A stretch of 21,375 bases of DNA, from the IMG/VR virus record IMGVR_UViG_3300042731_003759, positions 1 through 21,375 of that record. One strand, 5' to 3'. This DNA is from a virus. The notes below the pieces were generated by a model. The model was not told the DNA's origin. It ran no database searches and saw nothing but the letters and a program-made list of their open reading frames with translations. Below are positions 1-8,514 of this stretch, one piece after another (within the stretch, counting starts at the first letter, position 1; each line of letters opens with the position of its first letter). The position numbers and the translations under genes were made by a program.

Positions 1-3000
1 GTACAGCCCTTGCAACATACAGTATTGGTGATATTATCTACGCACAATCTGCAAGTAGTTTAAACCAACTAGGCATTGGTAGAAGAAACAACTTCCTAAA
101 ATCAAATGGTACAGTACCTGAATGGGGTACAGCACTTGATCTTGCAGAAGGATTGGACGTTGGTTCTGCTGCACTTACTTCTAAGAGTACAGGTGCTGGT
201 AGAATTTACAATGAAAACGTAACCAGTTTACAAATTGGCGGAGCAGCAACAAATGTTAGAATTGGTAATGGAGATGGACCAAGAAACTTGTTCCCATTCA
301 TTGCAAGCTACGAAGCAACTGTTGCTAGAGACGTTGCTGTAAACTTAGAAAGTATTACACAAAGCACAAGTGAAGTAACACAAAACGGTGTTAACGAAGT
401 TATTATGAGTGACACCACTGGTATTCTTGCAGGTATGATTGTTACCGGTAGTACAAGTATTCCTTCAAATACAACTGTTAGTGGTGTTACAGATGATGCA
501 ATTTATTTGAGTAACGATACCACTGGTAGTATCTTATCAGCAACAACACTAGCATTCCAATATACTCCATTTACACTTGGTGTTTTACCAGGCGACACTG
601 TTAACATTGGTAGTAGTGGAGTAACAAACTTAGACGGCACATGGATTGTTAGTGGTGCAACCGAAACTGCTACTTCATTTACAATCAGAACAGACAATCT
701 TGTTACTGCATTAGCAACAGACATTCCTGCAGGTACTCACACAATCAACAACACATTGATTCTTAAAAATGAAACTGTTGTTGTTGGTAATGCAGAATCT
801 AGTGCCTCGCCTACAAACGGCACTATCAAAGGAACTGACGGATTTGGTACAGACGTTGCAGGTGGTGACATTACAATCGAAGCAGGTATCGGTACAGGTA
901 ACGCAACAGGTGGAGACTTTATTGTAAAAACTGGAGAAACAAGCACAACAAGTGATATTCAACAAACCTCAACAGAACGTTTAAGAATAGATACTGTTGG
1001 TAAGCTAACTGTAACAGGATATGCAGAATTTACAGATACAACTGGTGTTAAAGTGCCAGTTGGCACAACAGCACAACGTCCAGGCGAAACAGGTATTATC
1101 ACTCCAGTTGCGCAAGGTCAGATACGTTTCAACACAACAGATACAACGTTTGAAGGATACGATGGTACTAATTGGGGTTCACTGGGCGGTGTTAAAGATG
1201 TTGACCAAGACACATATATTGCCGCAGAAACCAGTGCAGGTGCAGACAACGATGAATTAGATTTTTATACAGCAGATGTTCAACGTATGCAAATCGGTGC
1301 AACAGGTAATCTTTCATTTGGTGACGGATTAAATAAATTTACTGTTGCTTACACTACAGGTAATGCAACTTTTGCAGGTGATTTAGTAGTAGACGGTGAC
1401 CTAACAATAAGTGGTACAACAACTACGCTAGATACAACAACATTGGTTGTCGAAGATAAAAATATCGAACTAGGTAACGTTGATACACCAACTGATATAA
1501 CTGCAAACGGCGGTGGTATTACATTAAAAGGCGATACAGATCATACTATTACTTGGAACGTAACGAATGATGCTTGGGAATTTACTGAAAGCATAAATGT
1601 TGCAAACACAATGGTATATCGTATCAATAATACAGATGTTCTCAGTGCAACTACACTAGGATCAGGTGTACAAAACAGTAGTCTTATTGGAGTAGGTACG
1701 CTTACCAGTGGTAGTATTACAACTACATTTGGCGATATTAATATTGGTACAAGCACATTTACAGGTAACGGTAGTGGACTTACTACACTAAATGCAAGTA
1801 ATTTGTCAAGTGGAACAGTTGCAGGTGCGAGACTAGGTGGCAACCAAACAATGGCGGGTGTAAAAACATTCAGCGATACGAGCGCAGCAACAAACACAAC
1901 AACTGGTGCTGTGCGTGTAGGCGGTGGTATGGGTGTTGCTGGAGATTTATATGCAGGTACATTAAACACAGCAGACGGCAGCGGCATTGATGGTTTAAAT
2001 GCAACAAACCTAGACAGCGGTACAGTACCAAATGCTAGAATTAGCGGTTCATATAGCAACTTAACAGGTACAGGTGCATTAGATGCAGGTAGTATTACAA
2101 GTAACTTTGGTAATATCAACATTGGTACAAATACATTTACAGGTGATGGTAGTGGGCTTTCAAACGTTTCAGCTGATACACTTGACGGTATTGATAGCAC
2201 ACAGTTCTTGCGTAGTGATGTAGCAGATACAATGGAAGCATTGCTTACTATTTCACACGCAGGTGATGAAATATTACGTTTGGCTGATACAAGTGCTACT
2301 GGTAATCCCTATATGAGCTTTTATCAATCTAGTACACGTAGAGCTTATATTCAATATGTAGACGCAGGCGATGTGCTGCAAATTGCCAACGAAGGAGGCA
2401 ACACTAGACTTAACCTAGATGGGGGTACTAGTGGACTACAATGGTACAATGGCACCGATACATATACTGTATGGCACAGTGGTAATGATGGAGCAGGCAG
2501 CGGTCTAGATGCAGATTTACTCGATGGTCTAAGTAGCGGCAGCTATATCCGCAGCGATGCAAATGACACGTTTACTGGTACATTAAGTGGTTCAGGTAGT
2601 ATTAACATCAGTGGTAACGTAACTGCTAATTCATTCAGCGGTGACGGTAGTGGACTTACAGGTATTACTGCCGATGATGCTAATACGCTTGACGGACTAG
2701 ACAGTACACAGTTTTTACGTAGTGATGTAGGAGCTACAAAGACTCAGGATCCATTAACCTTCAATGATAGTGTTCAATTAAGATTTGGTACAAGTGCCGA
2801 TTGGGAAATTTATCACAATGGCACTGACAACTTTATGGATCTTAACGTAGGTAATATGATTGTTAGAGATGGCAGTACAAATAGATTTACATTTGCTAGA
2901 ACTACTGGTAATTTTACAGCAACTGGCGAAGTTACAGCGTATTCAGATGTTACACTTAAAGATAATATTGAACTTGTTGCTGATCCATTGACAAAGATCT

Positions 3001-3236
3001 TAAATGTAAGAGGTGTAACATTTACACGCAAAGATCAAGAAGATCAGCGTGTACATATGGGTGTTATTGCTCAAGAGATAGAGGAATACTTCCCAGAAGT
3101 TGTACATACAAATGACGAAGGAATCAAGTCAGTAAACTACGGTGCAATGGCAGGTGCATTTATTGAAGCATTCAAAGCACAGCAAAAACAAATTGACGAC
3201 CTTACTGATTTGGTTAAAAAACTATTAGATAAGTAA
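1..3236 (+). CDS. Long tail fibre protein with C-terminal S74 intramolecular chaperone (5' end outside window)
   Basis: The reading frame is open from base 3, so the gene starts upstream; the first start-like codon (TTG at 153) is internal. The visible part is about 1077 residues of Gly/Thr/Ser/Asn-rich, low-lysine beta-repeat sequence typical of trimeric phage fibres, including GDGSGL, LDGxDSTQFLRSDV and WHSGN motifs. The last 100 residues carry a peptidase S74 / endosialidase-type chaperone: YSDVTLKDNI with Ser codon 2943-2945 and Lys codon 2958-2960 (Ser, then Lys five residues on, the family's catalytic dyad), then HMGVIAQEIEEYFPEVV, and a terminal coiled coil (AFKAQQKQIDDLTDLVKKLL). In known members this domain trimerises the fibre, then cuts itself off before the Ser. 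It probably binds a host surface receptor; the receptor is not readable. Confidence 0.85.
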   Translation, partial: TALATYSIGDIIYAQSASSLNQLGIGRRNNFLKSNGTVPEWGTALDLAEGLDVGSAALTSKSTGAGRIYNENVTSLQIGGAATNVRIGNGDGPRNLFPFIASYEATVARDVAVNLESITQSTSEVTQNGVNEVIMSDTTGILAGMIVTGSTSIPSNTTVSGVTDDAIYLSNDTTGSILSATTLAFQYTPFTLGVLPGDTVNIGSSGVTNLDGTWIVSGATETATSFTIRTDNLVTALATDIPAGTHTINNTLILKNETVVVGNAESSASPTNGTIKGTDGFGTDVAGGDITIEAGIGTGNATGGDFIVKTGETSTTSDIQQTSTERLRIDTVGKLTVTGYAEFTDTTGVKVPVGTTAQRPGETGIITPVAQGQIRFNTTDTTFEGYDGTNWGSLGGVKDVDQDTYIAAETSAGADNDELDFYTADVQRMQIGATGNLSFGDGLNKFTVAYTTGNATFAGDLVVDGDLTISGTTTTLDTTTLVVEDKNIELGNVDTPTDITANGGGITLKGDTDHTITWNVTNDAWEFTESINVANTMVYRINNTDVLSATTLGSGVQNSSLIGVGTLTSGSITTTFGDINIGTSTFTGNGSGLTTLNASNLSSGTVAGARLGGNQTMAGVKTFSDTSAATNTTTGAVRVGGGMGVAGDLYAGTLNTADGSGIDGLNATNLDSGTVPNARISGSYSNLTGTGALDAGSITSNFGNINIGTNTFTGDGSGLSNVSADTLDGIDSTQFLRSDVADTMEALLTISHAGDEILRLADTSATGNPYMSFYQSSTRRAYIQYVDAGDVLQIANEGGNTRLNLDGGTSGLQWYNGTDTYTVWHSGNDGAGSGLDADLLDGLSSGSYIRSDANDTFTGTLSGSGSINISGNVTANSFSGDGSGLTGITADDANTLDGLDSTQFLRSDVGATKTQDPLTFNDSVQLRFGTSADWEIYHNGTDNFMDLNVGNMIVRDGSTNRFTFARTTGNFTATGEVTAYSDVTLKDNIELVADPLTKILNVRGVTFTRKDQEDQRVHMGVIAQEIEEYFPEVVHTNDEGIKSVNYGAMAGAFIEAFKAQQKQIDDLTDLVKKLLDK
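1710..2159 (+). repeat. Internal direct repeats in the tail fibre gene
   Basis: Bases 1710-1781 and 2088-2159 are near-identical 72-base units, 378 bases (126 codons) apart. Both encode GSIT-x-x-FGxINIGTxTFTGxGSGL. A related GDGSGLTGI unit follows near 2640. A second repeated block, LDGxDSTQFLRSDV, is encoded near 2178-2222 and 2689-2730. These are fibre-shaft repeats and plausible substrates for recombination between fibre genes. Confidence 0.75.
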
Positions 3237-3238
3237 AA

Positions 3239-3262
3239 CAAGTAGCCAGCAATGGCTACTTG
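3239..3262 (+). other. Perfect stem-loop after the tail fibre gene
   Basis: A 10-bp perfect stem (CAAGTAGCCA / TGGCTACTTG) closes a GCAA (GNRA-type) tetraloop two bases after the fibre stop codon. No T-run follows on the plus strand (the next bases are ACAAAAAA), so it is not a textbook intrinsic terminator. It may act as a 3'-end stabiliser or weak terminator. Its right arm contains the first bases of the TTGACA box of the next promoter. Confidence 0.6.
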
Positions 3263-3287
3263 ACAAAAAATAAGTACATGTTATAAT
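3260..3287 (+). promoter_or_regulatory. Sigma70-like promoter for the 3312 gene
   Basis: TTGACA at 3260-3265, a 16-base spacer, and TATAAT at 3282-3287: perfect consensus hexamers. Transcription would begin about 3294, ahead of an AGGA ribosome-binding site near 3300 and the ATG at 3312. This differs from the GATAAATA signals in front of most structural genes here and suggests recognition by unmodified host RNA polymerase. Confidence 0.65.
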
Positions 3288-3311
3288 AAGGTATTTAAAA
3301 AGGAATAAAAG

Positions 3312-4874
3312 ATGGCATTACCAGCAACTGGCTCCACAATTACAATGACTGATATTGAACAGTATTTTACATTACAAGGTGAAGCAAGCAGTTTTGTATT
3401 AGGAATTTTAGGCACATACATTGGTATAGCCACTGGGACTACAATCAGTATGAGTGGTTCATTTGGCGGCTATGAAGATGTTAGTCTTCCTGTATATAGC
3501 TTAGCCAACAGATACGACTTAACAATAGACGGAACAACCTATCAAAGTGCTTATAGACGAACTGACGATGTTGAATGTGCAATATCAAGTTGGCCAGGTT
3601 ATGACGATGGTGTATTTTTGTTTAGATTTGACGGTACTAACGGTCATGTAATTAGGGTTCCATCTGCTGCAAGTTTAGAAGCAAATGGTAACGATGAACC
3701 TGAACATGTTTTAACATTCTCACAATCTCTCGGTGAGTTTCAGCCAGTAGAAATGCACGAAGGTTGGGCAAATCAAGACTGGTTTCTATATCAAGTTGGT
3801 GACACAATCTATCAGAGATCAACAGCAAACGGGTCGTTAATAAACAGTTTCAATTTTTCTAATCCTTCGGGCGGTAGACTTTTCCACACTTATAGACATA
3901 GCTGTGTAGCTAGATTAGGCGGTAATAATTTTGAAATTTGTTTTGTAGTTAGAGCCGATTCAAATAGTAACGGAAATTACAACGAAAGGTATTTAAGAGT
4001 TTATAATCAATCAGGAACTGTAGTGCAATATACTGCATTTCCTGACGGATTAACAGGCCAGAGTAATGAATCTAGCACTTTGCTGAATACCGTTTGTGAA
4101 GAATCAGCTTTAAATTCGCCAATTTGGTGGTTAGGTTTATATAATTCAACTAATAATCGCATATACAGAATTACTAGAACTTCAGGAACCTGGAGTGCAG
4201 CAATAAAAATAGACGGAAGTAGAACTAGTTTACTTGATGCACCAAATCCCAATGACCCTGAATTTCAAGATGGCACTCATACATTAAGACACGTATGCAT
4301 AGGCAGAGTTCAAACAAGTATTACACGTACAGTAGTAACAGCATTAATAGGCAACTCTAGTGCTTCTTACGGATATTTAAAAGGATGGAACCGAACACCA
4401 GCTGAATGGGCTGCTGGAGGTAGATCTTGGAGTGCTCATGACTGGCGCACACTTCGAATATCGAATCTCGAAAATCATTTTACAAGACACGCTGCTGTAT
4501 TTTATCAGGAAAATGCAACTGGTAAAAATCCAATAGCTGTTTGGATACCAGATCAGACATTAACAGCAAATCGCGAAAATACACTTTTACTAGCCTTAAA
4601 TTTACAAACAGGAGAAATAATAATAGACTTTAACCATGCACAAAACAACATTCCTGATCCAAATTTTATCGGTATAGTTGATCCAAGTTATTGTCCTAAA
4701 ATTATACCAATTTTTAATAGTGTTGGAAATTTTGATCGAGGCCCTGTACTACATCCTTCATATAATACTAGAGCTGTTTACATGGTGGCAGAGAGGTCAA
4801 ACTATTCAAATTATAATGAAACTTCAGAATTTCATAGCGAGGTTTACCAACTTGTTCTGCCATTTGATGTATAA
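3312..4874 (+). CDS. Putative tail accessory / adhesin protein
   Basis: 520 residues. The N-terminal 55 residues (MALPATGSTITMTDIEQYF ... TISMSGSFGG) resemble a short N-terminal module that I associate with marine phage structural proteins, perhaps an attachment domain; this is from memory, not a search. The remainder is beta-rich with many aromatic and Asn/Gly residues, has no signal peptide or membrane segment, and shows irregular strand-turn blocks that could be a beta-propeller or similar adhesin fold. Start ATG at 3312 has AGGA about 8 bases upstream. Lying directly after the tail fibre, a host-recognition role is plausible, but no catalytic motif is recognised and the function is unproven. 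Confidence 0.5.
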   Translation: MALPATGSTITMTDIEQYFTLQGEASSFVLGILGTYIGIATGTTISMSGSFGGYEDVSLPVYSLANRYDLTIDGTTYQSAYRRTDDVECAISSWPGYDDGVFLFRFDGTNGHVIRVPSAASLEANGNDEPEHVLTFSQSLGEFQPVEMHEGWANQDWFLYQVGDTIYQRSTANGSLINSFNFSNPSGGRLFHTYRHSCVARLGGNNFEICFVVRADSNSNGNYNERYLRVYNQSGTVVQYTAFPDGLTGQSNESSTLLNTVCEESALNSPIWWLGLYNSTNNRIYRITRTSGTWSAAIKIDGSRTSLLDAPNPNDPEFQDGTHTLRHVCIGRVQTSITRTVVTALIGNSSASYGYLKGWNRTPAEWAAGGRSWSAHDWRTLRISNLENHFTRHAAVFYQENATGKNPIAVWIPDQTLTANRENTLLLALNLQTGEIIIDFNHAQNNIPDPNFIGIVDPSYCPKIIPIFNSVGNFDRGPVLHPSYNTRAVYMVAERSNYSNYNETSEFHSEVYQLVLPFDV

Positions 4875-4881
4875 AAAAAGA

Positions 4882-4910
4882 TTGACACAGATTTAATTTT
4901 CATATATATT
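4882..4910 (+). promoter_or_regulatory. Sigma70-like promoter for the 4932-8514 unit
   Basis: TTGACA at 4882-4887, a 17-base spacer, and TATATT at 4905-4910, in the 57-base gap between two genes. The downstream gene has a good Shine-Dalgarno (AGGAG 4921-4925). Because the three following genes overlap, this promoter could drive the whole unit. Confidence 0.55.
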
Positions 4911-4931
4911 TAATACAAACAGGAGTTTAAT

Positions 4932-5309
4932 ATGAAAACACTTTACGAAGTGCTAAATGTAGATTTAGCGCAAGAATATACAAAGGCTCGTAAAAAAGCT
5001 GTACTTGAAACACTTGAACTTGATGCGCAAACAGAAATTGCTGCAAAAAAAGCAATTGACGATATGATTATACCCGAAGACGATGATAGACTACATTGGA
5101 TTCAAAAAATTGGTAACGCTGCTGGTGCAGATTTGTTAACTATTGGAAAAGTACAACCTGAAAATATGTTAGCAATGGCTGCACTTTCAGAAGAAGATTT
5201 TCAAGAATGTGTAAAAGTAGCAACAGGTTCAGCTAGACGTTGGAATGAGTTAACAGTAGCAGCGGAAAAAGAACTTAACAAGGACTTAGTACCAAGCACT
5301 ATGATTTAA
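4932..5309 (+). CDS. Small unknown protein, first gene of the glycosyltransferase unit
   Basis: 125 residues, acidic and mostly helical by composition, with no signal peptide or membrane segment. I do not recognise a family. Features: an Ala/Lys/Glu-rich N-terminal helix, an EDDDRLHW stretch near the middle, and a C-terminal helical part (SEEDFQECVKVATGSARRW). AGGAG lies 6 bases before the ATG. Its stop overlaps the next start as TAATG, so translation is probably coupled to the glycosyltransferase, suggesting a shared process. The FQECVKVATGSARR segment loosely recalls FRECAKLASRTIARQ in the C-terminal part of the 874-residue protein two genes on; this may be meaningful or chance. Confidence 0.6.
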   Translation: MKTLYEVLNVDLAQEYTKARKKAVLETLELDAQTEIAAKKAIDDMIIPEDDDRLHWIQKIGNAAGADLLTIGKVQPENMLAMAALSEEDFQECVKVATGSARRWNELTVAAEKELNKDLVPSTMI

Positions 5310-5893
5310 TGCAATTAAGTATTTGTATTCCTGCAAGAGATACTGTTCATACAGGATTTGCCAAGAGTTTGGTAAATCTTACAAACAAACTTACTGCAAA
5401 CAATGTAAATTTTAATTTACATATTATTTGTGGCAGTGTCATTTCACAAAGTCGTATTGATTTAGCTAATGAAGCATTAGATAGTGGATGTACTCATATA
5501 TTGTGGTTAGATAGTGATATTCACTTTTCATCAAATATATTTGATAAACTTATTTTGCACAACAAAGATATTGTGGCTGCAACGTACAGCACCCGTTACA
5601 GTCCTAATGTAAGTGTTGCATTTGTAGATCCTGACAACATTGATCTTAGATTAAATGCTACCACAGGTTTACACAAGGTATGGGCAGTAGGAATGGGTTG
5701 TATGTTAACTTCTGCAAGTGTGTACGATGAATTACCAAAACCGTGGTTTGCCCACGAATATAATAAAAATTTAGATAACTTCAGTGGCGAAGATATATAC
5801 TTTTGTAATCAAGCAATGCATCATGGAATAGATGTTTATGTTGATGCAGATATAAAATTAGCACACTACGGAACGAAAGCAATCTTACTATGA
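5309..5893 (+). CDS. GT-A fold glycosyltransferase
   Basis: 194 residues. It opens with a family-2-like strand and nucleotide-sugar loop (LSICIPARDT, residues 3-12). A DxD metal/sugar-nucleotide motif follows at Asp68-Ser-Asp70 in ILWLDSDIHF, then a GED motif at 160-162 (the acceptor-side acid of GT-A enzymes) and a late His186 (LAHYGT) that could complete the metal site. Short but apparently complete. It should transfer a sugar from a nucleotide donor; donor and acceptor are not readable. Targets could be phage virion proteins, DNA bases or host glycans. Its start overlaps the previous stop (TAATG) and its stop overlaps the next start (ATGA), so it is translationally coupled to the repeat protein that follows. 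Confidence 0.8.
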   Translation: MQLSICIPARDTVHTGFAKSLVNLTNKLTANNVNFNLHIICGSVISQSRIDLANEALDSGCTHILWLDSDIHFSSNIFDKLILHNKDIVAATYSTRYSPNVSVAFVDPDNIDLRLNATTGLHKVWAVGMGCMLTSASVYDELPKPWFAHEYNKNLDNFSGEDIYFCNQAMHHGIDVYVDADIKLAHYGTKAILL

Positions 5894-8514
5894 AAGTATT
5901 TGACAAATTTGGAATAGACCCACAAAGTACATTTAGTGCATTTAGTACTATGAAAAATAACGTTGTAAATCATGCACCTATTTTGTATGTAGATGATACA
6001 GATGATTTGAGTATTTTAGGCAAGCAACAGTTTGGCACTAGATACGTCTGGCTAGTCGATAAATCAATTACTACATATGATAGCTTTCCGTGGTACTTTA
6101 TGCCAGAGACAAAAACTAAAAAAATACACACGTTTCCATATGTACACAAAAACAGTAGAAAAATAATTTCTTATGATAAAGTTAAGCTAGTGCCTACTAA
6201 CGCTCATTTGAATAATTTTGAATCTGTAAAAGAAAGATATATTTGTGGACACTACGATCCTTATTTTGGCAAAGACAAATTTGATATTTTTTACATTGGC
6301 GAAGATAAAACAGTCTACGATAAACTCATTGCTAGAGAATTTGACGTTCAAGTGGTTGACAATGTTGAACAGGCTAAAAGTCAAAGTTTTACAGATTTGT
6401 TTTGGATTGTGTACGACGATACCGATGTAAGAGAAACATTTAAATTCAGTTACAAACCAGATGAGTGGAGTTATGATATTCCTCATGTATTTGGCAACGG
6501 CGACATAGATCAATTAGATGGTATTGTGCTGATGCCAAGACATTATAATGCCACTGATAAAGAAATAAAACACAGATTCTTTGTTAACAAAAAAGAAGTG
6601 CGTATTATGGCAAGTGTTCCAAAAAAATACGATCAATTTGTTGTTAACAATTATTATGATTATAAAAACGCATTAGAAAAATCAACTACAGAAATGTTTT
6701 GGGCATATAACAATCAAATTGTAGTTGATGATGATTTTAAATTTGACTACTATATAAGTCATCATAGCAGTGATCGTAAAAGTAATCATGCTTGGTTAAA
6801 TGCCAACAACTACAATGGCATATTTTTGTTCAGCAAAAATTCTCCTGTAACAGAAGAAGAAATAGTTTTCAAAGATTTAAAAGAAAAAATTCTTCACGAA
6901 GAAATAGCAAGTATGCCAAAAGATTTTGAAAAGTTTACCATTGATACATATGAACAATATAAAAGTGCATTAGAAAGTTGTGGAACAGATATGTTCTGGC
7001 TAATCCCTAGTGATGTTATACCTGCTGAAGATTTTGAGTGGGATACATATTTTCATAAGCAAGAAAAATTTGATATGAAAACCAATCACGTGTTTTTAAA
7101 CGGTAAATCTTTTGACGGAATTGCTTTAATGTGTACAAAAGCAGAAGTGTCTGACAAAGAGTTTGAACATAGATTTTACGTAAACAAGAAAGAACACAAA
7201 GTTGTAGCAAGTAATCCAAAACCATATGAAAAATATACTATTAATTCTTATGAAGATTATACCGAAGCATTGTATAATACTCAAAGTGAAATGTTTTGGG
7301 GTGTGCCTAGTGATGTAGAAGTTGAAGATGATTTCAATTTTGATATGTATTTTGATCATCACAACACATACGATAGAAATATAAATCACGTATTTTTAAA
7401 CAACGATACATACGATGGTATAGTGTTGTTTAGTAAAAATGTTTTGGTTAGCGAAAAAGAAATTGAACACAGATTTTTAATTAAGAAGAAAGAATGGGAT
7501 ATAGTAGCAAGCAAACCTAAGCCATATCCAATTTACACAGTAAATGATTATACCGATTATCTAAACGCAAAAAAAGATTGCAATTACGATATGTTTTGGA
7601 TGGTAAACGATAGCTTCTTGCCAGTGCCTGATTTTAATTGGAACTTCTATATAGATCATCATAATCAATACGAACGAAAAATAAATCACGTATGGAAAAA
7701 CGGAGATTTTTATGATGGCATTGCTTTGACAAGTACAAAACTTAGTATCAGCCAGCGTGAAATTGATTATAGATTTTTTGTTACAAAAAAAGAGTACCTT
7801 GAAGTCGGCAGTAATCCAAAACCATATGACATTGTGTTTATCAGTAATGGCGAACCCAATGCAGATGAAAACTTTGATCTGCTCAGTGAAAAGTTTCCAA
7901 GAGCAAAACGTGTTATGGACATTAAGGGTATTCATGCAGCACATAAACGTGCAGCAGAATTAGTAGAAACAGATATGTTTTGGGTAGTAGACGGTGATGC
8001 AGAAATTATAGATGGATTTGATTTTGATTACTATGTTCCTGCATACGATATTGATGGAAAAGATACAGTGCATGTATGGCGTAGTTTAAATCCTATCAAT
8101 GGACTAGTATACGGCTATGGTGGTGTAAAATTACTTCCTACAAATTTAACACGTAATATGGACGAATCTACAACAGATATGACCACTAGTATCAGCGACA
8201 AATTTAAAGGCATCGAAGAGATGAGTAATACTAGTGCGTTTAATACTGATTCGTTTAGTGCATGGCGCAGTGGATTTAGAGAATGTGCAAAATTAGCAAG
8301 CCGTACTATTGCTAGACAAAAAGATGAAGAAACTGAATTTAGATTAGAGGCTTGGTGTACTAGAGGAGCAGACAAACCCTTTGGTAAAGCAGCAATTGCA
8401 GGTGCTATAGCTGGAAAAGAGTTTGGAGAACTCAACAAAGATAACGTAGAAGAACTTGCAAAAATCAACGACTTCGAATGGCTAAAAGAAGAATTTAAGA
8501 AATTATATCAATAA
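5890..8514 (+). CDS. Giant tandem-repeat protein with degenerate glycosyltransferase-like units
   Basis: 874 residues, soluble, rich in Asp, Tyr, Phe, Trp and Lys. A motif (T-D/E)MFW recurs at residues 170 (LFW), 269, 368, 468, 568 and 696. Four contiguous units (residues 248-346, 347-446, 447-546, 547-646) are 99-100 residues long. Each runs: Tyr-rich helix, MFW, Asp-containing loop, FxFDxYxxHH, NHVFLN, YDGI-hydrophobic strand, EIEHRFxxxKKE, PKPY. Residues 647-780 repeat the plan but with an intact DGD (701-703), like a GT-A DxD, and a KLLPTN strand; an N-terminal KLVPTN copy is near residue 98. The last 100 residues form a distinct helical domain. Together with the coupled glycosyltransferase upstream, a glycosylation or glycan-binding role is inferred. 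The 3' end overlaps the convergent Nudix gene by 20 bases. Confidence 0.7.
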   Translation: MKVFDKFGIDPQSTFSAFSTMKNNVVNHAPILYVDDTDDLSILGKQQFGTRYVWLVDKSITTYDSFPWYFMPETKTKKIHTFPYVHKNSRKIISYDKVKLVPTNAHLNNFESVKERYICGHYDPYFGKDKFDIFYIGEDKTVYDKLIAREFDVQVVDNVEQAKSQSFTDLFWIVYDDTDVRETFKFSYKPDEWSYDIPHVFGNGDIDQLDGIVLMPRHYNATDKEIKHRFFVNKKEVRIMASVPKKYDQFVVNNYYDYKNALEKSTTEMFWAYNNQIVVDDDFKFDYYISHHSSDRKSNHAWLNANNYNGIFLFSKNSPVTEEEIVFKDLKEKILHEEIASMPKDFEKFTIDTYEQYKSALESCGTDMFWLIPSDVIPAEDFEWDTYFHKQEKFDMKTNHVFLNGKSFDGIALMCTKAEVSDKEFEHRFYVNKKEHKVVASNPKPYEKYTINSYEDYTEALYNTQSEMFWGVPSDVEVEDDFNFDMYFDHHNTYDRNINHVFLNNDTYDGIVLFSKNVLVSEKEIEHRFLIKKKEWDIVASKPKPYPIYTVNDYTDYLNAKKDCNYDMFWMVNDSFLPVPDFNWNFYIDHHNQYERKINHVWKNGDFYDGIALTSTKLSISQREIDYRFFVTKKEYLEVGSNPKPYDIVFISNGEPNADENFDLLSEKFPRAKRVMDIKGIHAAHKRAAELVETDMFWVVDGDAEIIDGFDFDYYVPAYDIDGKDTVHVWRSLNPINGLVYGYGGVKLLPTNLTRNMDESTTDMTTSISDKFKGIEEMSNTSAFNTDSFSAWRSGFRECAKLASRTIARQKDEETEFRLEAWCTRGADKPFGKAAIAGAIAGKEFGELNKDNVEELAKINDFEWLKEEFKKLYQ
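6631..7827 (+). repeat. Four head-to-tail 100-codon repeats
   Basis: Units at 6631-6927 (297 bases), 6928-7227, 7228-7527 and 7528-7827 (300 bases each), delimited by the PKPY-type junction. A more diverged unit precedes (about 6283-6630) and an intact-motif unit follows (from 7828). Conserved positions between units include MFW, NHV-aromatic, (Y/F)DGI and HRF. Protein conservation is clear while DNA is diverged, so the duplications are old and under selection. Confidence 0.8.

Noticed and set aside
153-155. TTG at 153 as the start of the tail fibre gene
   Set aside because: The frame is open back to base 3 with fibre-like sequence (SIGDIIYAQSASSLNQLGIG), and no ribosome-binding site precedes the TTG; the gene starts outside the window.
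1541-2200. A 219-residue open frame on the minus strand inside the tail fibre gene
   Set aside because: It is Pro/Val/Leu-rich low-complexity sequence mirroring the Thr/Gly-rich fibre repeats on the other strand, with no start signal or family likeness.
5898-5903. TTGACA inside coding regions (for example near 2988, 5898, 6354, 14151 and 18712)
   Set aside because: The hexamer occurs many times by chance or codon usage (Phe/Ile-Asp-Lys/Asn). Without a placed -10 and a gene start just downstream I do not call these promoters.
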